A stretch of DNA of 62,742 nt, taken from NCBI RefSeq assembly GCF_000308775.1, contig NZ_BAGJ01000126.1:1-62742 (forward strand). The letters run 5' to 3'. Positions 9,455 to 18,624 of the stretch are shown piece after piece (position 1 is the stretch's first letter; each line of letters starts with the position of its first letter). The notes below the pieces were generated by a model. It was not told the origin of the DNA and made no database searches. It saw nothing but the letters and a program-made list of their open reading frames with translations. This DNA comes from Nocardia testacea NBRC 100365 (GTDB lineage Bacteria; Actinomycetota; Actinomycetes; Mycobacteriales; Mycobacteriaceae). Position numbers and translations under genes: made by a program.

Positions 9455-10008
9455 AACACAAGACTTCGGTACGCAATGTTGCGAACAGCGTCGTGCGCGA
9501 GCCTAACGATCCCTTCCGCGGTACCTGGACGCGGTCCCGCCGAAATCGCGTACCCGCCAAGATCCTTCCCGTCGGCGGTCCGAATCCCCGCCGCTGCGAA
9601 CCATACCCGGAACACACTCCGGACCAGGCATGACAGCGCGTTATGCGACCACATCGCAACCGTGCCGAGATCTGGGCGCGGCACACACCGGGAACCATAC
9701 CGATCCCTATGGTCCTGTGACACAACGCCCCCGGGCCCATCACCCGCCGTCACCGGCCTTCTTCGTGACACCGCGGGGGCGCGTGGCGAAACGGGCGGCG
9801 ACGCTCCGGCCTTGCATCCGGGATGCACGCGCAAACCCACAGCGCCGGTAGCCGACTGTTTGCCGATGGGCCGAGACATTCGGGGCCGTGCACAATTCGC
9901 CGGCTCACGGACAATCGCGCCGACGCCCGGCCACGACGGTCGGTCACCGCCCCGCCCGCGCCGTGCGGTATGGATGCTGTGGACAGTCGCCGACAAGGAT
10001 GTGGACCC

Positions 10009-11646
10009 ATGAGCAGTGCCCCCGACCCACGAATCGCGCAGGCGGCCGCCGCGCTCACCGGCCCCGGTGGCCCGTTCGAACTGTCCACCGAGACAGTGCT
10101 CGGCACCCCCCTCGCCGTCCGGCGCCGACGGCACCGCTCACTGCGCGAACTCCTCGATCACTCACAGTCCTGGGGTGACCGCGACTACCTGGTCACCGCC
10201 GACCGGCGGATCTCGTTCACCGAGCATGCCGCCGACGCCCAGGCGCTGGCCCGGGCGCTGGCCGACCGGTACGGCGTCGGGCGCGGCGACCGGATCGCCA
10301 TCCTGGCCGCCAACGGTCCCGAGTGGGTGATCACTTTCTGGGCGGCACAGTGCCTGGGCGCGATCGCGGTCGCGTACAACGCGTGGTGGGCCTCGCCGGA
10401 GGTCGAATTCGGTATCCGGCACACCGAGCCCGCGGTCGTCGTCGCCGACGCGGCCCGCGCCGCCCTCGCCGCGGACACCGGGGTGCCGGTCCTGTCCGTC
10501 GCGGCGGACCTGCCCCGCCTCATCGCCGGATATCGGGGCTCGGCCCCGGCGGTCCCGGTCGACGAGGACGATCCGGCCGTCGTCCTCTACACCAGCGGGA
10601 CCACCGGCCACCCCAAAGGCGTGGTGCACACCCACCGCAACCTCATCGCCATCGCCGACTACCACCGCTACACCGATGCCCTCGGCGCGGTACTGGCCGG
10701 GCGCGCACACCGGGAGCCCAGCGACAAGCGGTTCCTGCTCACCTCCCCGCTGTTCCATATCGCCAGCCTCCACAATCTGGTCGTCCCCCGACTGGCGACA
10801 GGCGCGGCGGTGATCGTGCACACCGGCGCTTTCGCGGCCGACCGGGTGCTGTCGCTGATGGCGCGGGAGCGCGTGACCAACTGGGGCGCCGTGCCCACCC
10901 TGGCCGCCCGGCTGCTGGAACACGATCCGGCCGGTTACGACCTGTCGGCACTCACCGCGCTGTCCCTGAACGCCGCCCCGTCCTCACCGGCCTTCCAGCA
11001 GCGGCTGCGCGCCCGGCTGCCCGGCACCGGGATCGCACTCACCACCAGTTACGGCCTCACCGAAAGCGGTACCGCCGCCACCGTCGCGACCCCGGCGGAA
11101 CTCGCCGCCGACCCGGAGACCGTCGGCCGGCCGATTTTCGGTGCCGCCGTGGAGATCCGCGATCCCGCCGGAGTCGCGGTGGCCGAGGGCACCGAAGGCG
11201 AGATCTGGGTGCGCAGCCCGTATGTCATGCTCGGCTACTGGCGCGACGCGGCGGCCACCGCCGCGGCCATCGACGGTGAACGCTGGTTGCGCACCGGCGA
11301 TTTCGGCACCCTGACCGACGGTCGGCTCCGAATGGCCGGGCGCCGGCCCGATCTCATTCTGCGCGGCGGAGAGAACGTGTATCCCACCGAGATCGAGAAT
11401 GTCCTCGACGAACATCCCGCGGTCCGCGAATCGGCGGTCCTCGGCGTGCCCGACGAGGACCTGGGACAGCGGGTCGCGGCGGTGGTGGTGACCGACGACC
11501 CCGACGCCCTCGATACCGCTGAACTGCGCGGGTTCGTCGCCGAGCGGCTGGCGTACTTCAAGGTCCCCGAACACTGGACGATCACCGCGGCACCGCTGCC
11601 GCGCAACGCGACCGGAAAGGTGATGCGCCGCGAGATCACCCCGTGA
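10009..11646 (+). CDS. Acyl-CoA synthetase / AMP-dependent ligase
   Basis: This 545-aa ANL-superfamily enzyme activates a carboxylic acid as acyl-AMP and then forms the CoA thioester. Motifs in order: P-loop [16 protein letters not shown] (about residues 191-206), A5 [12 protein letters not shown]7 WLRTGDFG, A8 [23 protein letters not shown], and the A10 lysine in [13 protein letters not shown] at the C-terminus. It has no carrier-protein or thioesterase domain. The substrate is not identifiable; medium- or long-chain fatty acids are typical. ATG 10009 has AAGGA about 8 nt upstream. No partner catabolic genes flank it. Confidence 0.93.
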   Translation: MSSAPDPRIAQAAAALTGPGGPFELSTETVLGTPLAVRRRRHRSLRELLDHSQSWGDRDYLVTADRRISFTEHAADAQALARALADRYGVGRGDRIAILAANGPEWVITFWAAQCLGAIAVAYNAWWASPEVEFGIRHTEPAVVVADAARAALAADTGVPVLSVAADLPRLIAGYRGSAPAVPVDEDDPAVVLYTSGTTGHPKGVVHTHRNLIAIADYHRYTDALGAVLAGRAHREPSDKRFLLTSPLFHIASLHNLVVPRLATGAAVIVHTGAFAADRVLSLMARERVTNWGAVPTLAARLLEHDPAGYDLSALTALSLNAAPSSPAFQQRLRARLPGTGIALTTSYGLTESGTAATVATPAELAADPETVGRPIFGAAVEIRDPAGVAVAEGTEGEIWVRSPYVMLGYWRDAAATAAAIDGERWLRTGDFGTLTDGRLRMAGRRPDLILRGGENVYPTEIENVLDEHPAVRESAVLGVPDEDLGQRVAAVVVTDDPDALDTAELRGFVAERLAYFKVPEHWTITAAPLPRNATGKVMRREITP

Positions 11647-11770
11647 GCACGGGTTTGTGACCACTGCCGGCCCACCGACGGGATTTCCTCGTTATTGTTG
11701 CTCCACAGGAGGCGCGGCGGGCGAGGATCGTGGTCGGCGGGCCGCGCCGGGCGCGAGGGAAAGGGATGAC

Positions 11771-12640
11771 ATGGCAGGCAAACGCACCGTCCTCACGGCG
11801 GGCCTGCGCCGGCTCTCGGTGCTGCTACTGGAGATGCGCGACGACGCGAAGCTGAGCAAGGAAGACGTCAGCGCGCGCACCGGCATCAATGTGACCACGC
11901 TCTACCGCATCGAGACCGCCCAGGCCCGGCCCCAGCGCCGCACCCTCATGACCATGCTGGATCTCTACGGCGTCGAGGAGGCGCGCCGTCAAGAGGCGCT
12001 CGAGCTGCTCTCCGACGCCCAGAAACCCGGGATGTCACGGCCCTACGAGGCCAGCCTGTCCGAGGTGTACGCCGCGTACATCAATTTCGAATCGGTGGCG
12101 CTGTCGGCCCGGCACTATCAGACCTCTTTCATCCCCGGCCTGTTGCAGACCGAGCAGTACGCCATGGCCGTGATCGATACGTGTATGCCGAAATTGGAGG
12201 CGTCGGATCTGGAGCGGCGTGCCCGGGCCCGGATGGACCGGGCGGCGGTATTGGCCAAGGACGAGCCGCTGGAACTGTGGGTGGTGCTGGACGAGGCCGC
12301 GATCCGCCGGATGGTGGGTGGACCGGCGGTCATGAGCGGGCAGCTGCGCCGACTGGGCGAGGCGACCAAACGCAAGAACGTGATCCTGCAGATCCTGCCG
12401 TTCGATGCGGGCGCGCATCCGGGTATGGCCGGGTCCTTCACGATCCTCGACTTCCCCGACCCGACCGATCCCGAACTGGTCTATGTCGAGGGCATCTCCG
12501 GCGACGCACTCATCGAAGGGCATACCGAGATCCGGCGCTTCGGTGTCATGTTCGACCAATTGCGGGCGATGGCCCTCAGTCCCCGCGATTCCGCGGTGGT
12601 GATCGCCGAAGCGGCCGCGGCGGCCGAAGCCCTGGCCTGA
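11771..12640 (+). CDS. XRE-family regulator with DUF5753 domain
   Basis: A 289-aa protein. Residues 8-65 form a helix-turn-helix (LSKEDVSARTGINVTTLYRIE). The rest is the DUF5753 (Scr1-associated) domain, with the diagnostic YQTSFIPGLLQTEQYA near residue 115, LDEAAIRR near 175, and LPFDAGAHPGMAGSFTILDFP near 215. In Streptomyces and Nocardia this family is usually followed by a short DUF397 protein, forming an antitoxin-like or developmental regulatory pair. No DUF397 gene is adjacent; an amino-acid permease follows after 109 bp. ATG 11771 has GGGA 4-7 nt upstream. Confidence 0.92.
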   Translation: MAGKRTVLTAGLRRLSVLLLEMRDDAKLSKEDVSARTGINVTTLYRIETAQARPQRRTLMTMLDLYGVEEARRQEALELLSDAQKPGMSRPYEASLSEVYAAYINFESVALSARHYQTSFIPGLLQTEQYAMAVIDTCMPKLEASDLERRARARMDRAAVLAKDEPLELWVVLDEAAIRRMVGGPAVMSGQLRRLGEATKRKNVILQILPFDAGAHPGMAGSFTILDFPDPTDPELVYVEGISGDALIEGHTEIRRFGVMFDQLRAMALSPRDSAVVIAEAAAAAEALA

Positions 12641-12749
12641 ACGCGTGAACAGCCCGTGAACGAGGAGTCCGGGCCATACCGAGTGGGTATCCAGATCTGA
12701 ACTGTCCGATTCAGAGCTCGTACGGCTACCGCGGAGATGAGGGGTTCTC

Positions 12750-14132
12750 TTGGCAGACGTCACCGACCGGACCGATCCGGCGCAGCAACCCGAGTTGAAG
12801 AGGGTTATGGGCCCGTGGCTGCTGTTGCTGTTCATCGTCGGCGATATTCTCGGTACCGGTATCTACGCACTCACCGGCCGGGTGGCCGGTGAGGTCGGCG
12901 GGGCGGTGTGGGTCCCCTTTCTGGTCGCCTTCGGGGTCGCGCTGGTCACCGGACTCAGCTATCTGGAACTGGTCACCAAATACCCTCAGGCCGCCGGCGC
13001 CGCGCTCTACACCCACAAAGCGTTCGGGATCCATTTCCTCACCTTCATGGTGACGTTCGCGGTGATGAGTTCCGGTATCACCTCCGCCGCGACCGCGGCC
13101 AAGGCCTTCGCGGCGAATTTCGCCGAAGCCTTCGAATTCGACGGCAAGGGGCCACTGCTCACCGTGATCGCCTTGGCTTTCATGGCGGCGGTCGCCGCGA
13201 TCAATCTGCGCGGCGTCGGTGAGAGCGTCAAGGCCAATGTCCTGCTCACCTGTGTGGAACTGTCCGGTCTGCTGATCGTGGTGTGCATCGGATTGTGGGC
13301 GCTGGGATTCGGTAACGGCGACTTCGGCCGGATCGTCGAATTCGACACCGGCGACCGCACCGCGTTCGGCGGCGTCATCGCGGCGACGACCCTGGCCTTC
13401 TACGCCATGGTCGGCTTCGAGGATTCGGTGAACATGGCCGAGGAGACCAAGGAGCCCAACAAGATCTTTCCCCGGATCCTGCTCACCGGGTTGCTGATCA
13501 CCGGGGCGATCTATGTGCTGGTGTCGATCACGGCGGTGGCGCTGGTCCCGCCCGGGAAACTCGCCGAAGGCGACACCCCGCTGCTGCAGGTGGTGGAGAT
13601 CGGCGCCCCCGGGTTCCCCACGCAGATCTTCGCGTTCATCACGATGTTCGCGGTGGCCAATTCGGCCCTGATCAACATGCTCATGGCCAGCCGGCTGCTC
13701 TACGGCATGGCCAAGCACAAGGTGATCCCCCGGGTACTGGGCCGGGTCAACCGGAACCGGCGCACCCCGCATATCGCGATCCTGTTCACCACCCTGCTGG
13801 CATTCGCCCTGCTCACCTTTGTCGACCAGGTGCCCGAACTCGGCGGCACCACCGCCCTGCTGCTGCTCGTGGTGTTCACCATCGTCAATATCGCGGTTCT
13901 CGTACTCCGGCGGGACCGGGTGGCACACGAGCATTTCCGCGCGCCGACACCACTTCCCGTGCTCGGCGCGGTGTGCTGCGCCTATCTGGCCACACCTTTC
14001 ACCGACCGCAATCCCCAGCAGTACGCCATCGCCGGGGTGCTGCTGGTCGTCGGCGTCGTGCTCTGGGGGTTCACCGCGCTGTGGAACAAACAGCACAATG
14101 TCCGGCCCCTGGGTCCGGGAGTGGACATCTGA
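12750..14132 (+). CDS. APC-superfamily amino acid permease
   Basis: A 460-aa integral membrane protein with about 12 hydrophobic segments. The first segment has the APC-type unwound helix motif GDILGTGIYALTGRVA (about residues 30-45), and the sixth the AFYAMVGFEDSVNMAEETKEPNK segment (about residues 215-237). It is presumably a proton- or sodium-coupled amino-acid importer; the specificity cannot be read. TTG 12750 is the first start in frame and is preceded by GATGAGGGG; other TTG/GTG choices cannot be excluded. It is co-directional with the XRE regulator and the ImmA-like gene. Confidence 0.9.
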   Translation: MADVTDRTDPAQQPELKRVMGPWLLLLFIVGDILGTGIYALTGRVAGEVGGAVWVPFLVAFGVALVTGLSYLELVTKYPQAAGAALYTHKAFGIHFLTFMVTFAVMSSGITSAATAAKAFAANFAEAFEFDGKGPLLTVIALAFMAAVAAINLRGVGESVKANVLLTCVELSGLLIVVCIGLWALGFGNGDFGRIVEFDTGDRTAFGGVIAATTLAFYAMVGFEDSVNMAEETKEPNKIFPRILLTGLLITGAIYVLVSITAVALVPPGKLAEGDTPLLQVVEIGAPGFPTQIFAFITMFAVANSALINMLMASRLLYGMAKHKVIPRVLGRVNRNRRTPHIAILFTTLLAFALLTFVDQVPELGGTTALLLLVVFTIVNIAVLVLRRDRVAHEHFRAPTPLPVLGAVCCAYLATPFTDRNPQQYAIAGVLLVVGVVLWGFTALWNKQHNVRPLGPGVDI

Positions 14133-14231
14133 CCACCTACCGCGCCGTCCGCCCAGGTCGCCGGTTTCGCACCGGTGCGCGGGAATTCGCGGAAGTGACG
14201 AGTCGACCCGCGATCGGTAACGTATTCGCCG

Positions 14232-14759
14232 ATGACAAGCATGGACGCCAGGTTCGGCGATGCGGCTGGGTCGGTGCCCCTGCCCAGCCCGTGGGACCTC
14301 AACGCCTACCTCGCCGAGGTGGCCGCGCACCGCAAGCGGCCGATCTCGTTACAGCCGGCCCACCGGTCGGCGCTGGCCGATCTCGGATGCAACGGCAACG
14401 GCCTGTGGATCGCCCGCAAGAACGACGACATCATCGTCTACGACGCGTCGGCCTCCGGCCGCAACGCCGACCACATCGTGCTGCACGCGATCGGCCATAT
14501 GCTGCTCGGCCACGGCGGCCCGGGTGCCGAGGACCCCGACACCACCCGCATCTCGCTGGGTGCGCTGAACGCCTCCCTGCTCGACGCGCTCGCCACGATC
14601 GCCCCCGGATCGATCACGCAGATCCTGGGTCGCGACGATTTCGGCCCCGACCGGGAACGCGAGGCCGGGGTTTTCGCCGAGATGACCATGGTCTACGCGG
14701 CACTACCGCGGCGGCGCACCCGCTCCTTCTGGCCGTTCGGACGCCGCCGCAACAAATAG
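14232..14759 (+). CDS. ImmA/IrrE-like protein with altered zinc motif (HAIGH)
   Basis: A 175-aa protein with the layout of actinobacterial ParH/ImmA-IrrE-like putative toxins. A strand IIVYDAS is followed by DHIVLHAIGHMLLGH, with the two motif His at residues 85 and 89 and a third at 94. In active members the motif is HExxH. Here the catalytic Glu is Ala (HAIGH), so peptidase activity is doubtful while metal binding may persist. Later, DREREAGVFAEMTMVYA resembles the helix that normally supplies the third ligand (E-x-x-A/E-x-x-F). The C-terminus is basic (RRRTRSFWPFGRRRNK). It may pair with the nearby XRE regulator, though a permease gene lies between. Confidence 0.7.
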   Translation: MTSMDARFGDAAGSVPLPSPWDLNAYLAEVAAHRKRPISLQPAHRSALADLGCNGNGLWIARKNDDIIVYDASASGRNADHIVLHAIGHMLLGHGGPGAEDPDTTRISLGALNASLLDALATIAPGSITQILGRDDFGPDREREAGVFAEMTMVYAALPRRRTRSFWPFGRRRNK

Positions 14760-14813
14760 CGGCGGATACGGCACGCGGACGGGCGCAAGTACTGCACGTG
14801 CCGGCCGAGCGGC

Positions 14814-14819
14814 TACGCT
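14814..14819 (+). promoter_or_regulatory. -10 box TACGCT of a probable leaderless promoter
   Basis: TACGCT ends 8 nt before GTG 14828 of the nitrobindin gene. Confidence 0.4.
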
Positions 14820-14827
14820 TGTGGGCC

Positions 14828-15322
14828 GTGGCCGAACCGCAGACACCCGCCCCGCATCCCGATATCGCCCCGCTGGGCGGCTTGCTCGGTACCTGGCGTG
14901 GTCGCGGCCAGGGCGACTACCCGACGATCGAGCCATTCGGGTATCTGGAGGAGATCACCTTCGGGCATCTGGGCCGGCCCTTCCTGACCTACCGGCAGCG
15001 TACCCGGCATGCCGACGACAACCGCCCGCTCCATGTGGAGACCGGATATCTGCGCTGCCCCGGCCCCGACCGGGTGGAGCTCATCCTCTCCCATCCCACC
15101 GGGATCACCGAGATCTGCGAAGGAAAACTCACCCTCGGCGACGACGAGATCCGCCTGGAACTGGAGTCGACCGCGATCGGTCTGAGCAGCACGGCCAAAT
15201 CGGTCACCGCCCTCAGCCGGACCGTGCACATGCACGGCGGGGTCATCGACTACACCCTGCAGATGGGTGCCGTCGGGTTGCCGTTACAGGATCACCTCGC
15301 GGCGAGTCTGCACAAAATCTGA
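14828..15322 (+). CDS. Nitrobindin family heme-binding protein (FABP-like, THAP4 C-terminal type)
   Basis: A 164-aa beta-barrel protein very similar in pattern to M. tuberculosis Rv2717c. GTWRGRGQGDYPTIEPFGY (about residues 21-39) is the family signature, followed by ITFGHLGRPFLTY and HVETGYLR. The C-terminal LQDHLAASLHKI carries the conserved proximal His. Nitrobindins hold heme in a ferric state and scavenge or isomerise NO/peroxynitrite. The GTG start is chosen for its position after TACGCT; TTG 14819 is possible. It stands 68 bp after the ImmA-like gene. Confidence 0.93.
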   Translation: MAEPQTPAPHPDIAPLGGLLGTWRGRGQGDYPTIEPFGYLEEITFGHLGRPFLTYRQRTRHADDNRPLHVETGYLRCPGPDRVELILSHPTGITEICEGKLTLGDDEIRLELESTAIGLSSTAKSVTALSRTVHMHGGVIDYTLQMGAVGLPLQDHLAASLHKI

Positions 15323-15534
15323 ATGGAACATAACGACTGGATCACGGATAACGTGGCCTGGATCACGATTTGCTCGTCATCGATTTAATCGACCTTTCCG
15401 TCTTGTCTCGGTGGGTACTCCCCGCTTAGGTTGACTGAGCAGCAAATCACCAGATAACTCTTCCGCAGAGCCCGGTCGCCAGCAGCAATCCGAGCTCGCT
15501 GTCTGTCGAACCTCTGAATCGGAGGGAGCCGGAA
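15323..15534 (+). promoter_or_regulatory. AT-rich upstream region with direct repeats and a palindrome
   Basis: Direct repeats CTGGATCACG occur at 15337-15346 and 15358-15367, exactly 21 bp apart (two helical turns). An odd palindrome TCGATT-T-AATCGA lies at 15380-15392. The stretch is markedly AT-richer than its surroundings and precedes the small exported protein gene. It looks like a regulated promoter with a long 5' leader; the factor is unknown. Confidence 0.4.
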
Positions 15535-15762
15535 ATGAAGCGTTCCACCGTTGCTTTCATCACCGCCGGGTTGATCCTGGGGGGTACCGGAGTCGTCGAG
15601 ATCCTGGAAACCGATACCGCTTCGTCCGCACCGGTCACCGACCGGACCGTATCGGTCGTGGCGCCCGCCCGGGTGAGCGATTCGGTGACCACCGACACCC
15701 GCATCACCGATATCGGTCACCGTTATGCGACCGCTTCGCCCACCGAGTCCCCCGGCCGGTGA
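15535..15762 (+). CDS. Small exported or membrane-anchored protein, unknown function
   Basis: A 75-aa product. Residues 1-21 (MKRSTVAFITAGLILGGTGV) form a short basic start followed by a hydrophobic stretch, compatible with a signal peptide or anchor. The remainder is Thr/Ser/Val-rich with no Cys. No family recognised. The start is well supported: GGAGGGA lies 8-9 nt before the ATG. The upstream region carries repeats suggestive of regulation. A G+C-rich imperfect hairpin (about 15749-15774) covers the 3' end and could terminate transcription toward the convergent penicillin-binding lipoprotein gene. Confidence 0.6.
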   Translation: MKRSTVAFITAGLILGGTGVVEILETDTASSAPVTDRTVSVVAPARVSDSVTTDTRITDIGHRYATASPTESPGR

Positions 15763-15787
15763 CGGCCCCGGGGGGTAGCGACCGGAA

Positions 15788-17575
15788 TCAGTACCCCGGC
15801 GGCAGCGCCGCCAGCATATCCCGCGTCACCGCCACCGCATTATCCGAACTTCCGCCTCTGACCAGCAGCGTCGCGAAGGCGATATCGCCCCGGTAACCGA
15901 CGAACCAGGAATGCGAACCACCCTCCACCTCCGCTTCGCCGGTCTTACCGAACACCTCCCCCTGATCGGCGATCCGCTCCGCGGTGCCCGTGACGACCAC
16001 CTGGCGCATCATCGCCCGCAACCCGCGCACCACCGCCGGTGCGAGGGCCGGCCGTGAACCGTCGACCACCGTCTCCCGCCCCGCGATCAAATAGGGGGTC
16101 GGTGCCGAACCGGACGCGACGGCCGCGGCAAGCAGCGCCATACCGAAGGGACTCACCACCACCCGTCCCTGACCGATCCCGTCCTCCGTGCGCTGAGTGC
16201 GGTCGTCGGTGGCGGGCACCGATCCGGAAAAGGTCGGCAGGCCCGCCACCGTGTAATCCGGTCCGATGCCGAAAGCCGCCGCGCTGTCGGTGAGGGCCGA
16301 CTCCGGCAATTCGCTGGCCAACCGGGCGAACGAGGTATTGCACGAGCGGGCGTAGGCGGTCGTCATGGGCACATCACCGACAGAGAATCCGTTGTAGTTC
16401 GGAATCATCCGCTCGCCGATGGTGACGGCACTGGGACAGGAAACCACGGTATCCGGTGTCGCGATCCCGGCGGCCATCGCGGCGGCCGCGGTCACCGTTT
16501 TGAACACCGACCCCGGCGGGTACTGGCCGATCGTGGCCACCGGCCCGTCCCGGTCGGCGGCCGCGTTCTGGGCCACCGCCAGGATTCCGCCGGTCGACGG
16601 CTCGATCACCACCATCATGGCCTGCTCCCGGCGCCCATCGACCGCGCGCTGGGCCGCGTTCTGGATGCGACGGTCCACACTCAGCGCGAAGGACGGCGCC
16701 GGTTGCGCCGCCACCTCGTGCAGCACGCCGGTCTCGGCACCGCCGGCATTGCGGGCCACCACCCGCCAGCCGGACCGCCCGTCGACATCATCGATCACCG
16801 CCTGCCGGACCTGGGTCATCAGATCGGGAGCGAATCCACGGTCGGTGGGCGTCATATCCCACTCCTGGGTCACCCGGACGCCCGGGAGCCCGATCAACCG
16901 GGGTCCGGCCCGGCCGAACTCGACCTCGTTCAGCACGATCACCGTGTACACGCCGTCGGCGGCGCGTGCGGAATCCAGGATCCGCTCCGGCGTGAGCCGC
17001 TCGTCGATATCGGCCAGCGCCCGGGACAGCGCCGTCGCCACCCGCTGCGGTTCGGCACTGTCGGCGGCGTCGAAGGTCACCCGTGACACGGTGCCCGGCA
17101 CCAGGACATCGGTCCCGGACTGCTCGTTGACCCGGGCCCGCGGCGCGGGCTGTATCGACAGTGCCATGGTCTGCGTATCGCCGAGGCGCGGATGCACGGC
17201 CGCGCCGCTCCAGCGCACCGTCCACGAGCCTCCGCTGCGCACCATCGGCAACTGCCCCGAATAGTTCCAGGTGCGGCCGGCGGGCAGCGTCCACTCGTAG
17301 GTGTAGTCGACGGTGGCGGTATCTCCGGTGATGCGGGCCGCGCCGGTGTCGGCGTGCAGTTCTTCGGCGCCCAGTTCGTCCCAGGCCGAAGCCAGTGCGG
17401 CGAGAGCCTTTTCGGGCCGGGTGGTCCGGTCGGCGGCGGCCTCGATATCGCGCGCGGTGAAGGCGGCGAGAAAATCGTCCGCGGCGGTGATCGGCCCGGA
17501 GGAGCCCGCCGCGCACCCGGTCACGGCGAATACGAGCGCCGCGACCGTGATCACGAGTACCGATCGGATCGCCAT
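15788..17575 (-). CDS. Penicillin-binding lipoprotein (class B transpeptidase with MecA-N/NTF2 domain)
   Basis: A 595-aa exported lipoprotein corresponding to Rv2864c. Residues 1-21 are a lipoprotein signal ending in the lipobox AVTGC (Cys21). An NTF2-like MecA-N domain follows (DDFLAAFTARDIEAAADRT), then a dimerisation region, then the transpeptidase domain. That domain has S-V-F-K (Ser356, Lys359), S-C-N (411-413) and K-T-G (544-546). The family cross-links peptidoglycan peptides; this subtype has a low-affinity PBP-like layout. ATG 17575 is preceded 8 nt upstream by TACCAT. The stop lies 26 bp from the convergent small-protein gene. Confidence 0.95.
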   Translation of the reverse strand: MAIRSVLVITVAALVFAVTGCAAGSSGPITAADDFLAAFTARDIEAAADRTTRPEKALAALASAWDELGAEELHADTGAARITGDTATVDYTYEWTLPAGRTWNYSGQLPMVRSGGSWTVRWSGAAVHPRLGDTQTMALSIQPAPRARVNEQSGTDVLVPGTVSRVTFDAADSAEPQRVATALSRALADIDERLTPERILDSARAADGVYTVIVLNEVEFGRAGPRLIGLPGVRVTQEWDMTPTDRGFAPDLMTQVRQAVIDDVDGRSGWRVVARNAGGAETGVLHEVAAQPAPSFALSVDRRIQNAAQRAVDGRREQAMMVVIEPSTGGILAVAQNAAADRDGPVATIGQYPPGSVFKTVTAAAAMAAGIATPDTVVSCPSAVTIGERMIPNYNGFSVGDVPMTTAYARSCNTSFARLASELPESALTDSAAAFGIGPDYTVAGLPTFSGSVPATDDRTQRTEDGIGQGRVVVSPFGMALLAAAVASGSAPTPYLIAGRETVVDGSRPALAPAVVRGLRAMMRQVVVTGTAERIADQGEVFGKTGEAEVEGGSHSWFVGYRGDIAFATLLVRGGSSDNAVAVTRDMLAALPPGY

Positions 17576-17583
17576 CGGAGCCG

Positions 17584-17589
17584 ATGGTA
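17584..17589 (-). promoter_or_regulatory. -10 box TACCAT of a probable leaderless promoter
   Basis: TACCAT lies 8 nt before ATG 17575 of the penicillin-binding lipoprotein gene; no Shine-Dalgarno lies between. Confidence 0.45.
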
Positions 17590-17636
17590 GGCGACCGGAG
17601 CCGGTGATCACCTGCGGCACACCGGATCCGGTCCGG

Positions 17637-18500
17637 TCAGTCGAGCAGGACCGTGGCGAAGGTGGCGATCTGACGGAACCCGACGGCCCGATAGGCCCGC
17701 CGGGCCACCTCGTTGTAGTCGTTGACGTACAGGCTCGCCGTCCGTCCGGTGGCGACCACCGAGTTGGCCACCGCCGCCGTACCCGCCGTGCCCAGGCCCT
17801 GCCCCCGATGGTCGGGATGCACCCAGACGCCCTGGATCTGCCCGGTGCGCCGGGATTGCGCACCCACCTCCGCCTTGAACACGACCTCGCCGTCGGCGAA
17901 CCGCGCCCAGGCCCGGCCGGCCTGGATCAGTCCGGCCACACGGCGCCGATAGCCGCGGCCCCCGTCCCCGGCCCGCGGGTCGATCCCGACCTCCTCGATG
18001 AACATCGCGATCGCCGCCGCGAGATACCGGTCGAGTTCTTCGGGGCGCACCTGGCGCACCTGCGGGTCGGGGGCCGACAGGGCGGTATCGGTGAGCGCCA
18101 GCAACGGCTGCGCGCCGCGCAGTTCCCGTTCCGGACCCCAATGGTCGGCGAGCATCTCCCACAGCGGCAGGGCGAGTTCCTGCCGGCCCACCACCGACGA
18201 GCAGATCCGGGGCCATCGGATGGCCCGGTCGGCGAAGGCGCGCAGCGCCTCACGCCCGCCGCGCAGCGGGATGAGATTCACTCCGGAGAAGCACAGTGAT
18301 TCCGAAGGGCCGCCGTGACTCCACAGCTCACCCTGACCGCACCGGTTGTCCAGACCGTATTCCTGTAACCGGGCGGCGACCATGCAGGTGGCCACCGGAT
18401 CATCGTCGAGGACCCGGAGTACCTGGGCAAGGTCCCGCTTGGCGAGCTGACGCGCGGGAACGTATTTCGCGCGCCGGGTCGGCTCCAGCAGACTCCGCAC
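17637..18500 (-). CDS. GNAT acetyltransferase with DUF4081 N-terminal domain
   Basis: A 287-aa protein matching Rv2867c in order and layout. The N-terminal half (about residues 18-135) is a DUF4081-like domain (LDDDPVATCMVAARLQEYGLD and FSGVNLIPL). The C-terminal half is a GNAT fold with acetyl-CoA loop VHPDHRGQGLGTAGTAA (about residues 226-242) and YVNDYNEVARRAYRAVGFR. It probably acetylates an amine substrate of unknown identity. The GTG start at 18500 lacks an evident ribosome-binding site. It lies between ispG and the penicillin-binding lipoprotein gene on the same strand, with an intervening hairpin after ispG. Confidence 0.9.
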   Translation of the reverse strand: MRSLLEPTRRAKYVPARQLAKRDLAQVLRVLDDDPVATCMVAARLQEYGLDNRCGQGELWSHGGPSESLCFSGVNLIPLRGGREALRAFADRAIRWPRICSSVVGRQELALPLWEMLADHWGPERELRGAQPLLALTDTALSAPDPQVRQVRPEELDRYLAAAIAMFIEEVGIDPRAGDGGRGYRRRVAGLIQAGRAWARFADGEVVFKAEVGAQSRRTGQIQGVWVHPDHRGQGLGTAGTAAVANSVVATGRTASLYVNDYNEVARRAYRAVGFRQIATFATVLLD

Positions 18501-18583
18501 CTACAACAGCCTGCCATGAACCGCACCGGGACGGTACGAATATCCGGAAAGCGTCCGCGCGGCGCGTCCGGATCGGGCAGCGC

Positions 18584-18614
18584 CCACCGGCTCGCCACGT
18601 CGGCGAGCCGGTGG
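18584..18614 (-). terminator. Hairpin terminator downstream of ispG
   Basis: A perfect 13-bp inverted repeat (CCACCGGCTCGCC and its complement) with a 5-nt ACGTC loop, 10 bp past the ispG stop. No T-run. Confidence 0.75.
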
Positions 18615-18624
18615 CGCGGGGAAC

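Larger units (their letters stand above)
9325..10008. other. 684-bp divergent intergenic region with two palindromes and a doubtful small ORF
   Basis: The region separates the DUF4254 gene from the acyl-CoA ligase gene. It contains two short palindromes (9409-9420 and 9441-9454) in a locally AT-richer stretch. A minus-strand reading frame at 9442-9654 (70 aa, ending RLAHDAVRNIAYRSLVFLHM) looks weakly protein-like but has no ribosome-binding site and matches no family I know; it may be a remnant. I see no RNA gene. Confidence 0.5.

Noticed and set aside
9442..9654. Minus-strand 70-codon frame in the DUF4254/ligase gap
   Set aside because: No ribosome-binding site, no family and ambiguous codon use; described only within the intergenic entry.
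12726..14330. 534-codon minus-strand frame across the amino-acid permease
   Set aside because: His/Asp/Gln/Gly-rich antisense shadow of a membrane-protein gene.
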